Made by a program: the position numbers and the translations under genes. The notes under the pieces were generated by a model. The model was not told the origin of the DNA. It was given only the letters and a program-made list of their open reading frames with translations, and did no database searches. Below, in pieces: positions 1 through 12,600 of a stretch of 64,000 nt of DNA; the first letter of the stretch is position 1; the number at the start of each line of letters is the position of its first letter. This DNA comes from Schistocephalus solidus (lineage: Eukaryota > Platyhelminthes > Cestoda > Diphyllobothriidea > Diphyllobothriidae), in the NCBI GenBank assembly GCA_017591395.1, contig WEDG01004983.1, positions 62,001 through 126,000 on the forward strand, in the 5' to 3' direction.

Positions 1-685
1 AAAATCAGACGCACCCACAAGATCAAGCATGAAAATTCGCTTCAGTGCTATAAACTCAGAAACCGCCGATGGCGCGAGACCAGCTTCTAGAGCACGAGTC
101 ATGTCCTGTCCATCGTCGTCATGCTCATCCTGTTCGTTCATGGTGGCAGTGGTGGGTGCGGACTCCGGCCAAATCTCCCACATAAGGCGGGCAATTCGCA
201 GAGCCTGCATCAGACGTCCCTCCTGCAGGGCAGTGTGCACCAGACGGATGGCATTTCGCAATTGTGCGGCAACGGCGTCTCGATCGTCGGCTTCCGTCTC
301 AGCTGTCGGATCAAACAGCTGTGGTAACTCCTCGGCATTCTCTGCGGTCTGGAGGCTGCCGTTCTGGTCAGCCAGGAGACGCAACAGGCGGTAAGAAAGT
401 GAGGTGGTGTTGTTGGTGCCAGCGGCGGGATCGCCGGTCCAGACAAGCCTCCGTTCAGCAGCTCGTTCTTCTGGCGTCTGGCCTGCACGCCTCTGTGCAC
501 GCCTGCGAGCTGCCTGTAATTCACGACGCCGCTGCTTCTGTTGCTCACGTTTTTTTCGTTGTTCCTCGGTTCGTCGACGACGGCGCTGTCGTTGGGAGAC
601 GACAAGAGTCTTGTTGGTCTTCTCTTGAGCTGAGATCAGGTTAAGGAAGAGGTTCGCGCCCTCCGCTAGATCAATTAAGTATTGT
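1..685 (-). CDS. TIMELESS: TIMELESS coding exon 12, runs to or near window edge
   Basis: The long open frame begins after acceptor CCATCTAG. It encodes QYLIDLAEGANLFLNLIS, NKTLVVSQRQRRRRR, a strongly basic predicted coiled coil (KKREQQKQRRREL), and then RNAIRLVHTALQEGRLMQAL followed by RIARLMWEIWPES. The last part matches the AREVWPEG segment of human TIMELESS, and a Glu/Asp-rich linker follows. A possible donor GTGCGT at 14-9 would end the exon at 15, but the frame is also open to position 1. The rest of the gene lies left of the window. Confidence 0.9.
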
Positions 686-3600
686 CTAGATGGAGGCAGA
701 CGTTAGAAGGGTTAAATTTAGACACAGCAGACACAGATTTCAAATGAAAACAATAGAAAATGGCTCCAGAAGGGGGAGACTTGTTTCCCTAACTTGTTGG
801 CCCCCATCACACTTTGTTTATTTGAAGGTAGTTTCTCTGGATTTTGTTAAATTCTGAATTGAATGAAAATCACGATACAGTAGTCACCTCTTGATCAGCT
901 TCCGCGGTGCAAGGTTAACAAAACCGGTTATTTTAAGAAAGGCTTGTATGTGCACAGGAACCGCAAAGTAGGAACGGAATTTCATGATCGGGAGAAAATT
1001 AATGAAATTAGTCTACTTGCACTTGATGTTCCTTTCAATAGGTAAATCATGTTCAGACTGAATTCGTGTCTTAACCATTAACTGCTTATCCGCAAGACTT
1101 TCTACGCGAACAGTTATTTTGTACCCACTTTCGCATGGATCGATTTCGTCTTTGTCCTCAGTGGTTGGCCAGCCTGATTGGGTTACTCTGCCCTCAGACC
1201 ATCACATGAAGTTTATCGTGCAGAAATGCTAGTCAAATTACCTAGAATGCAGGTTATATTCTGGTTGTTAACTGCTTCATGCTCTTCTAGCATTATTGCT
1301 TTATTACTAGATAACCGAGTGAATTATCCCAGTTATTAAACTGTCTTCCGACAGGTGCCTAATTGGGAGTCTATTCCGGTTAGGAAACATATATCGCGCC
1401 GCAAGCCCCCGACAAAATAAAAATAAGGTGATGTTGCTGTTTTTAATTTCCTCAGAAATTAATCGCTAACTTGGAATAAATCAGTCTATTTGAAGACTTA
1501 TAGGCGTAGACTGAAATTTGATATGAATATTTGGGCCGACTTCTCTTAGCCACAGGGGGTATATCCGCGCAATGCCTGAGGATACAGTGATGCATTTACG
1601 ATCGCGGGGGTCGCGTTCGAGAAACCCTCGCTGAAACGGAAAAACCGTGTTTATATGGGTATTTTTCAATGTTTGAAGATCTTAAAAATTTCCCACATTT
1701 TTATTAACATTTCCCACACAGGTACACTGCATAAACAATTCGTATCCTCTTAGACATTAGGTAAGATTCGCTGAAATGATGTGTATAAACACATTGTTTC
1801 TATACTATGCATTAATATACGTATCATACATCATAGAGAAGTTCTATGTGATAGGTAACCAAGTTTAACACACATTGTAGTAATAAAAATTTCTAAATAA
1901 CTTACGTAGTTATTTTGTATATTATAAAAATTCACAATATATGGAAGCCACAAAAGTTCAAGCGCGATATAGCGAGGGATTATCGTACATACGTTCGCTT
2001 AGTTGTTTCCATATACTTTCAAGTCGCTAAAAGTCAGCTAGAGCGTTTCGAATAGCTAACCAAGCGAAATAAGGAAATCACGCAGCCAGAAGATGCGTAC
2101 TCAATACCGGGTCGGACCGTCAACTTCCCGAGGTCGCGTTGATTACCTTGCCACTGGGCTATGGACGGCACGCTTCCAAATTTTGTGAAAAGTCCGTGTT
2201 ACCTTATCTCCGACGCGCGAGACAAGTGAAGTGCGACCCGAACTACTTTGCTGGAGAGCCTGCAACAAATAACTTTGTCCCACAAGCTAACTCACAGCAA
2301 TTAGAACGCTACAAATGGGAAATGGGGAACTCGGATAGCAGGAAGACGTACTGATACCATAAGAATATACACAGTAATCACGCAGCTGGAAAGCGCGCTG
2401 TGGAAATTCAGCAGTAGACCATATTGAGCGAACTCGGGAGGTCAACATTTCAACTTTGGGCTGAGCGGAGTGAAGTAATCGGAACCCAAATGACTGAACA
2501 TAGTTTGGAAATAGTGCTGCTGGGAGGACCTTAGGTCAATGAAACAAATTAACTTTTTCTAGATAGACGACATCCGCCAGTCAACAAATTTCTGAAAATC
2601 AGCGTCTTAAAGAATAATTTGAAGAAAAATTCTTCCAAAAATCCTTGAAATTCGGCCGGTGAGGCTATTGGGTCAGCATTAAAGGCAGGCTGAAGTGAAG
2701 AAATCCACTAACTGTGGTGTCAAAATCCGAATGGCATTCTTTAGTTTAATGATAAGGGAAAAAACTAAAGCAAAAGACGGTCAGGAATATTCAACCCAAA
2801 CTCTAGTATGTTCTCTTCTTCAAAAACCAAGACTCAAAAGACTAAATATATTTTGCGACAGGCAGCGGCACAGAGCTCAGAGATGGATCAAGAGTAAATA
2901 AGCCAAAGCAAATAACTCGTTAAAGTCAATGCGAGACAAGCTGCGCTTGTACTTAGTTACAGAATAACCAAGAGAAAACCTTTAATTTTTGATGTTCGCT
3001 CCTCTACGCTGATGGCCGCAACGAGTGACACCACTCCACTTGTGATGGCTTACTTGCACAACTGAGAAATGGAAACAGCCTCAGTGTGATGATAAGCTTT
3101 CCATTAAAAAGAAAATAGTACATAGACTAGCTACATTCATTCATGGTAAATCCAGTTTAAAGCTTACTTCGTTTGAACAGACTCGTTGTACTCTCTCAGC
3201 AGAAGCGGGTACAGATCCAGATAATCGGCGATGTAGAAAATGTTGGCTGAAAAGAAAGAACAGTATTGCATTTTACGCATATCTACGGCTGAGCGAGCCA
3301 GCCCAGGTCCAGACCTAACAACCTTGGAGAGGGCGATTAAAAATTCGGAGCGGGAGTACACACCTAATCAGGGGGAAGCATACACCGCATATTTCGCAGC
3401 CAGCCAAACACATGACCAACAAAGCAGTCAAGTGACCTTTAAAAGGCTTTCAGCACACGAACTCTTGTCGGTTAAAGGTGGGTAATTGGAAGAATATAAA
3501 CGTTGTAGTCGAGATATTGAAAAGGATAAATGGCTGCCCACCCCATTCAGATGGAGCCGACTTTCTGTCTGGAGATAATATCACTGCCTACGGAATGCGT

Positions 3601-6600
3601 TCGTGATCGACCTCATTCGCGACTCATCTACTGCTTCAGCTTTCTGAAACTTAGGATTGCTACTGAATGTGATGAAGTAGTCATATCAGACTGTCTATTA
3701 TTGACGAGGATGCCTTTGACGCGGAGATTACTTCGAACCAGTATAAAACTGTTGGAGGATAAAAATACGAGCTGAAATCCGTTTGGACTTCTGAGTATGG
3801 AAGTTACTATCAAATAAACTTGATACAAACAACAAGGTAAGACCGTTAAACGGTCCTTACCTCACTCGTTGTATGGTTCAAATTTCTGACCTCTAAGGAA
3901 TTTATTTCCTTCAAGAATTGTGGCCTGCTGTCCACTCGATTAGCTTTCCGGTACCAGAAACTGGATTCCACTAAACGATAACTTCGTCCTCACAACTTTT
4001 CAACGGATTTCACAGAACGCGGACTTCCATCGAGTCGGCTCACCCTCGTGTCGACTGTTTGAGAACCGAGACAAGCAACTTCTTCAAAGGCTGAGTTACT
4101 CTACTAAAATTATTCGTTGAATGCAGCATATTTCGAACATACTTGATAAAGATATCTCTTCCGAATTCATCTACTACTGTATTAGGACGAAAATATACAG
4201 CCTTTAAAGTCATTATCTAATAGGAGAACGACGTAACAGGCTTTTCCCTCAAACATAGGACGAAAATTCATATCTAACGTTTTTTCTTGTGGATATATTA
4301 TCTGTGTGCAAAATGGTGAAAGCTGAAATTGAAGTGCAAAATGCTGCCCGGGGCGGGATCGAACCGGCGACCCCACTCCTACAGGACCAACGCCTACCCA
4401 ACTGCACCATCGCGGCACGCTCTGAGGGGCGCTCTAAAAGCCTCATAAATTGGTTACAGCCAAAGTACCAGGAAAACTATTGTGGCGGTTGTCAAACGCT
4501 GGCCTCCAAGTTAAATCAACTGGAGGAAGAAATCAGGATTATGAAGAAATTTATACAGCAGACCCTCGTTTCAGAGGATCGATTGCCAGAATCAACGCAT
4601 AGGATAACACGGAGTAGAGCACGAGGTAACCTACACAACAAATCCCCAAATATAAAAAACGTGGTATCTAAGATAACAGTCAAGAGTAGTGACGCAGAGC
4701 CTCCAGTAACACTGAAGAATAAGAAAAAGGCGAAAGGTAAGACCACAGGGACGGGTACCAAAAATCCGAAGGGGATGATTTCAAACTCACCAGAAAAGCA
4801 ATCGAAGGTACAAATTGAAATTGATCAAAATATAACAATGAACGAACTAAACGAAAATAGCCTCCAGGCCACTGGCGCTTCATCAGAGGCAAATATAGAG
4901 GAGCTGTTGTCCACCGAATGGAGGACACAAAAGTGGACCCACAGTGGTAATACCTCCCAAAGCCAAAGACTTTGAAGCCAGTATTGGGAAGCCCCAACAT
5001 CAGCCAGACAAATTATTCAACAGAACCCCCTGGATAGAGGTGCTGTGGACAGGTCACAGTGCATAATCGTCCATGGGATTCGTGAATCAACCAACGAAAT
5101 CCCCAGGTGTAGAATAAATGATGATATCATGGCCTTGCAAGAGTGTTTGAGTGAAATAATAAGAGAGGATGAAACAATTAGGGTTTTTTTAAACTTTTTC
5201 CGACTAAATAGTAAAGATAACACAAACCTTCTAAGAAATAAATCAAGGCCTTTAAAGGTAATTTTGGAAAACAAACTTCAGAGAGACCTTCTAATCGAGC
5301 GAACAGCAGGGGGAGTCCCCGGTCACAGAGGTATTTTTTTCAACAGGACTACTCCGTACAAGAGAGAATGAAATGGAGGGCGCTAAAAGCGGAATTGGAG
5401 AACTTGAAAGACCAGGGAGAGAAGGGACTTGTAATAAGAAACGGAGTGATTGTTCGAATACAAAAACCCCTTCTGTGGAGGACGCCCATCATTCTGAAAA
5501 AAAGTCTCACGGTTGAGCAACTAATCCAATGCAACAATCTACACAAAATCCAGTTCTACTGCGGAAATATGCAAAGTCTCTTGAATATGGACTCGTCCTG
5601 TGCGAATGTCGATCCAGCTGCCTCAATTAAAGAAGGCAGCGACATAGCCGGCTTAAAACACACAAATAAACTAAAATGTTTATATACCAATGCCCAAAGC
5701 CTACTCCCTAAATTAGACGAGCTTAAGATATACGTGTGCCAAACTTCACCAGATATCATCTCCATAACTGAAACGTGGCTGACCGCGAAGGTGGACGATC
5801 GTGAAGTTGCCATTCCAGGTTTTCAGTTATTCAGAAAGGATAGAACAGGACGTCATGGTGGGGGTGTGCTGACTTATGTCAGATATGGCCTGCTCGCGTC
5901 AGAAAAAAAGGAAAAGCTCGCGTGCGAAACTGAAGCCATCTGGCTCACCATCAGAACGCCGGGGTCTCAAGCACTTGAGATCCTAACGGTCTACCGACCA
6001 CCAAGAAACGATCCGCAGTCAGACAGTAGACTGATAGATGATTTAGAATCGTTTGCTAGTCGATCAGAAGTAATGATTATGGGCGACTTTAACGCTCCAA
6101 ATATCGATTGGAATCTGAGCTCGGCACCAGGCTCGGAATTAAACTTCGATCGCCGCCTCCTAGAAGCTATACACAAACGCTTCCTAACTCAACACGTCCT
6201 GTCTCCGACCAGAATACGCGAGGGGCAACAAGCTAATTGTTTGGACCTTGTATTGACAAAGGCGCCTGACAGCGTAGATGTTGTGAACTGTCTATCCCCG
6301 CTGGGCAAAAGTGATCACGTAGTCCTACAATGGGAATATTCACTCTTCTCTGTCCCCGATCGAAGCATCACAGTCAAACGCAACCTATGGCGTGGAGACT
6401 TTACTCAAATGAAAATTGATGTGCGCCATTTAGATTGGAATGAAACATTCACCGGGTGTATTCTCGAGGATTGGTTGCAATTTAAGGCCGTATTACAAGG
6501 ACTTATCACCAACTACTGTCCTAATTCGAAAAAAAAGATCACCAACAGGCCCCAGTGGCTAACGAACACACTGAAGAGTGAAGTAAACCGCAAGCGAAAG

Positions 6601-9600
6601 CTATGGCAAACTTATATCAGGGAAAAGACCGCCGAATCGCTGACGAAGTACAAGATGCAGAGGAACAGGTTAAAAGGCCTGGTTTATAAAAGCCCGCCAA
6701 AGTTTTGAGAGTAACTTGATAAACCGTGCAGCAGAAAACCCGAAACTCTTCTACAACTACATTAGGCAGTGCACTCGAAATAAAGACCCCATCCCTTTGT
6801 TAAAAACGGATGAAGGCGTCGAACTTTGCAAGGACGAAGAAAAGGCTGAGCATCTATCTGAGTTCTTTCAGTCGGTTTTTACGAGAGAAGCCAATCTAAC
6901 CGCTGATAACTATAGTGCGGAAGAGGTCCCGACAATTGACTCAGTGGTCATAACAGAACCTATTGTTCTGCAGGAACTACTGAAGCTGGACGAAACCAAA
7001 TCGCCAGGTCCTGATGTAATACCGGCAAAGTTGTTGAAGGAGTTGGCCGTAGAGTTGGCAGAACCCTTGTGTCTACTCTTCCAAGCCTCCCTCGCTGCAG
7101 GCAAATTGCCACCCGATTGGAAGACCGCGTGGATTTCCCCAATACACAAAAGTGGCAGCCGTGCTTCCGCAAATAACTACAGGCCGGTAAGTCTCACCTC
7201 CATATGTTGCAAGATTATGGAGCGAATCATCAAACGTGAACTGATGCAGTTTCTGGAGCGGCATCATCTTCTCTCTGAAGCGCAGCACGGATTCCGCAGA
7301 GGAAGGTCCTGTTTAACTAATTTGCTCTACTGTCTGGAACGATGGACCCGAGCGGTCGATGAAGGAAATGTAGTGCACGCAGTGTACATAGACTTCAAGA
7401 AGGCCTTTGATAGCGTGCCTCACCAACGTCTCCTATACAAACTCAACCGTATTGGGGTAAGGGGCAAGCTTTTGAAGTGGATCGAAAACTTCTTGATTGG
7501 GCGATCTCAGATTGTCCGTCTTGGCGATCAACAATCGGCGGAGGAGGCGGTTGAGAGTGGGGTTCCTCAGGGCTCCGTCCTGGGCCCTATCCTCTTCCTT
7601 ATATACATTGATGATTGCGTAAGTGGCTTGAACTGTGACACCGCCATGTTTGCTGACGATATAAAGCTTTGGAAGGTCATCCACAACGCAGATGATGAAG
7701 AAAATCTACAGGCGAACTTGCATCGACTCGAGGAATGGTCGCACAACTGGCTCCTCCCATTCAATGCTACCAAGTGCAATATTCTGCGATTTGGCAGAAC
7801 CAGCTCAGGGCACCAGAGAATTTACTATCTGGACGACACACCACTCCCAGAGGTAGAGGCTCAGAAAGATCTAGGAGTATGGATCACGCCCACACTGAAG
7901 CCATCGTTCCATTGCTCAAAAGTAGCAAAATCTGCCATGTCAAGCTTGTATCTTATTAAGCGAGCGTTTGCAAAGTTCGACAAAGAGTGCTTTAATAAGG
8001 TCTTCGGGATGTTCGTGCGACCACAATTGGAATTCGCCATACAAGCCTGGAGACCGTGGTCTGTCAAAGACCACAACACCCTTGAGAAGGTCCAAAGACG
8101 TGCAACCAAGCTTGTTCAAGGTCAAAGCTGCCTGCCTTACGAGACACGATTGTCTAATCTTGATCTGTTTCCTCTGGACTATAGACAGCTACGCGGCGAC
8201 TTAATACAAGCCTTTCGAATGCTGCGGCTTCAGGATTGTTGCCTTGCATCTGGCGACTTCTTTGAGCTGGCCACTACCACTACTTTGCGAGGGCATCCCA
8301 TTAAACTACGAGTGACAGGTGCAAGACTCGACACAAGAAGGTTCTTCTTCTCCAACAGAGTGATTAAGGCCTGGAATGCTCTGCCGGCCGACATAATCAT
8401 GTCCCCATCCGTTGACACTTTTAAGCGGAAGTTTGACCAGTACAGCCATAAGTACCACCACGACATCCGAACCTAACACATTTCCTGAAACATATTCCCA
8501 CCCACAATTTTCGCGTCATATAACATACTACTCCCTATTTTTGAGTAACATTATTTTATAATTGTTTGTCCGATGCCCTGTAGTGTAACGGAGAGATAAC
8601 CCTTTGTCCAACGTCCATTATATGTCAACCTTTTTTAATTTGCAGTGTCATTGACATCAATAGGGAGCTCAAAGGCTTCGCCTATATTTCCCTTAATAAA
8701 ACTGAACTGAACTGAACTGAACCAAATCGCCATTAATGGTTCATTTGCCGTCGGTAACAGGAAATGGGCATTATAGTGTTCGCCGTCCCTGTTGGTATTT
8801 ATTTATAGAATCTGGCCTGTACCATGAAACCTTAACCGAAATTCTGAAGGGATTATTTAGGTTGTATTTTAATACTGGTTATCCTGCAACATAATACCAA
8901 GATATTTCAAGCATGACGTGATGCCGGTTTTGAATGAATTTCTGTCCGGCCGCCTGGAGAAACCACACCCGATGAAAATGAGTGCTTACTTGGTGTGAAT
9001 TTCTTACGTTGTTTACTGTTTAAATGTCTTTATAAATTCAAATAAACTTAATGGAAAACAAGAATTAAAATATTTTCCCTTGTATCCGGTGCATAGCAAA
9101 TTAAATCTTCCTTAAAAGTTGTTCTTGAAGAAAGAGGGTAGCTTTTGACTTTACAAAAATGTTTTTTAATTCCTGAGTAATTTCTAAGCCCGATCTGCCG
9201 TTGCACTTGGGCTTAGGATTCCCTCGCTTCCTGCTGCATGCTAAAGGCGTAAGGAAAATCATCCATTCCCTTATGCTATTAAAAAGAGACTATATTGTAC
9301 TCATAAAATGTTGTAATGTATGCGAAACAGCTTTTATAATACAGAGGCCGGAGCCCCAGGTGTATGGCTGGCTGATTACGGCTAATAAGCCAGAAATGAC
9401 CATTCCAGAGTCCCTTGCCTTTGTTGGCAATGTTAATTCGCCTATAATACTGGCCGCTGTGCGGTTGCTGACGGAACTCGAGAGAGAGCCCAAAGGCACA
9501 ACGGGACGAGTGAGCCCTGTAAGTGCTCCGAGAGCGCCTACTTACCATACTTAATGCTCCCGATGGAAACCGGAAAGAAAACGAGCGCGTGGCACAGTAG

Positions 9601-12600
9601 GTTAGACCGTTGGACTTCTAACCAATAGGTCACGAGTTCGAGCCTCGGCTAATAACCCAGAAATGGCCATTCCAGTCTCACTTATCTTTGTCGGTCATGT
9701 TATTCCGAGAATATTTTCGAGCATCTTTTCTTTAAAATATATTCGGATTTATAAGGTCATCTAAAATTTATAGAAAAAAACATACCATTGTGTTTAAGGG
9801 ATTATTTACTACCGAGTGTAGTTTTTGTAGGCGGTCGGAAAGGGATGCAGTCAATAACCGGCATCGTAGCTTAGCGCAGAAAAGGCTTATTTTTCCTTAC
9901 ATGAAAAGTATACGGCACGTTCGGGAATTTAATATTCCTTCTTAAGGTAAAAGATTAGGAAAATACCTAATTTGCTTTCTATAAGATATATCTGAATTTA
10001 AGGACATTTAAAATCAATAGGAAAAGCATGCTACTAAAGTAAGCATTTGCCCATTGCGATGGTTGCAGGCGACCGGAAAGAAACTCGTTCAAAACTGGGC
10101 ATCCTCCCACGGTTGAAATAAAATGAGATTACATTGCATTAAAGTTAAGTTTACAACACATACTGAGAAATCACTTCTAACCGAAAACACATTCACGAAT
10201 TTTATAATGATAGGGCCTGCTTTTGTAAAGGTCAGAAATAGAGGTCAAAATTTCCACAGAGCTCCATTCTGAAAACTGAAAAGAACATGTAGAATATATC
10301 CGGCAGCCAACCGTAGCTCGTTCGGGTATTTCTACTAGAGTTCTGTTTTAACCTAGCCGCTTTATAGCCTGTCTAGATTAAATCGCCTGATTGGGCTTAC
10401 TTCGTGCCCGTCCGTAAGTATGAGCATGATAAATAAGCCGGTTTAGACGGAAACACGTTTCTATAATGTGGGATAATTAGCGAAGTTTGAATAATGCACT
10501 TACAACCAAAGGTCTCGAGGCGCACGGTAACATAAGTAGTGCCAGATTACGCGGGAAGAAGATAGGAGATTCGCACAAATAATCAGAGGATTGGGTAACA
10601 ACAAAAGGAGCAAGTTTTCCGAGACGAACGATAAAACATAAATTAAACGGTATATAGTGTCGATAGAGATAAAAAAATTCAGTTGAAAAGATACATTGTT
10701 AAGTCCGGCAGTGGCAACGGTGGGATAAAGACCTAAAAGCCTGGTGTTACAGGAGGACAACGTACGTGGGAACGTACAAGGAGTATTCGAAACATCGGCT
10801 ATTATACAATTTTTTTCCTGAGCCCACAAGTATCCACAGCTGGAGAGGAAATATCAATGAAAACGCACCGTTGAACGCGCAACTGCAATAGGTTAGCGTT
10901 TTAGCATCGAAAACTAATTTTAGATGAAATGTTGGAGATTAGATCTTGAGTCGTAGCAGACATCTAATCGTGTTCGTTTTTCATTATCTGCAGTCCGAAA
11001 AACTGCCTATTTTGTCCGACGAAAATCGTGTTCACAGAGGTAATTTGAGATACCCTAAAACAGTAAACCAGTGAGTGTCGCGGTTCTTTTTTAAATGAGC
11101 TTCAAGCCGCGGGTCACAGCAAGAATGCAAATTCTGCCTGATAGGGACCCAATTAAAAGGCATTACAAACCCTAATAAAACGGCTCGCAGAAGCGATGGA
11201 ACACGTACCCATGAGAGATTCAGCGGCTTGTTTATGGGCTTTCAAACGCTGTGACCTTTCTTCAGGGTTCTCCTGACAAATCAGGGCGGCTGGAGTCACA
11301 ACAGTTGATCCGGGTCGAGTCATTTCCTGGAGGCTTAGCAGGAATTGGCGGTAGGCGGAGACCGCCAGTGCCAGACGTCGACTGCTGTGGAGGGCAGTTA
11401 CGTTAGTGCCACCACCCTTCCTGTCCGCCAACACTGCCTCTCGGTAGGACATCGAGAGCTGGTAGACCCAGTGAAAGACGGGAACGCTCAAAGTTTCGCT
11501 ATAAATTGAAAGACGGTCCAGCTAAGCAACGAACTTGCCGACAAAGGGGTGGGAGGGGGATAAGAATGTGGGAACAATAAGCTGGCAGACTGTCGTTGTC
11601 ACTCACCCCTTATCCAGCCAACACATCCATCTATATTGTTTCAGAGTTGCGAAAATTGCCATTGGGAAATTCAAAAGACAATTTGGCGAGCATAAGTCTG
11701 CGTTCGATAGATTCTCTTCAGGCTTATACATTTATATGACAGTCAGAAAAAGAGTCGTGCGGGTGGGTGAGGAGGAGGGGAGGAAAGAAAAGTGCGGTCA
11801 GTCTTCTGATCATCGTCAGAGAGATGGTAGTCGTCGGGACGAGTATTTAACTGCGAGCGGTTGAATTGGTGGCTTTCGGTCCTGGTAATTGCGGCGCCTG
11901 CATTAAGTTCTTTTGGGTGTAAAAGACCCATTAGCATAACATGACTGCAGCCGCTGTCCGCGGAATTTTAAATAGCTTGAGGGGACCTTGTAAATCACCC
12001 GGAAGGCCTCTTTGGTATTTTTGCGATCACCTTTGTCTATCCTAATGTGCGATAACGGAGCTTCTTGTTCTTTATTTGACCCTTTCCTAGCCATGCTGGT
12101 AGGTGTTCTCTTATCCTTTTGGACAAGCCGGCTCGTGCGGCCAATTTATTTTGCCCCACAGGAGCAGGTAAAGGAATAGATCCACATGGAGGTGGTCTGG
12201 GATGACAGTTTGTTCTTGCCCTCTTCGTATAGGATGGGAGAAGTCGAGAACAGTACATGGGCATCAGCTGCTGAAAGGGTGCTTAATACAGCTTGACTTA
12301 GGCGCCTTCTAAAGAGTTCACTTTCTGCATCACCTTGAAATGGGAACCTGATGAAAAGTGTTTTCTTGCCTGCCGTTAGCAACAGGGGCTTTGGTGGGCG
12401 TTCGGCAATGTTCTTAACAATAAATCAATCCGGGTATTCGTACCGTCGAAAAATGCTTTCTACAGCCTTAAGCTCTTCTACAATGCAAAACAGCACAGTA
12501 AATTACGCCTAAAGTTTAGCGGTACGAAGCTTCCAAAATGGGTATATTGTCTGAACCACGTCTTCTTACGATAGACACTACGTCGAATACTCCCGTCAGA

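Larger units (their letters stand above)
3890..8722 (+). mobile_element. CR1/SR1-like non-LTR retrotransposon, copy A, nearly intact
   Basis: The element lies antisense to TIMELESS within intron 10. The left edge is estimated from where similarity to copy B (29110-34028) begins; the right edge is the ACTGA-type pentanucleotide tail at about 8701-8722. It has a 5' leader with a tRNA-like antisense segment (4355-4420), ORF1 (4313-5371, one in-frame stop) and ORF2 (5368-8476, one frameshift). These damages are few, so this is a young copy. The reverse transcriptase motif order, the pentanucleotide tail and the EEP-type endonuclease fit the CR1/jockey group, to which schistosome SR1 belongs (family knowledge; the clade call is inference). 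Confidence 0.9.

Noticed and set aside
29..644. Plus-strand Arg/Ser-rich frames at the left edge
   Set aside because: They are shadows of TIMELESS exon 12, which is read on the minus strand and matches the family.
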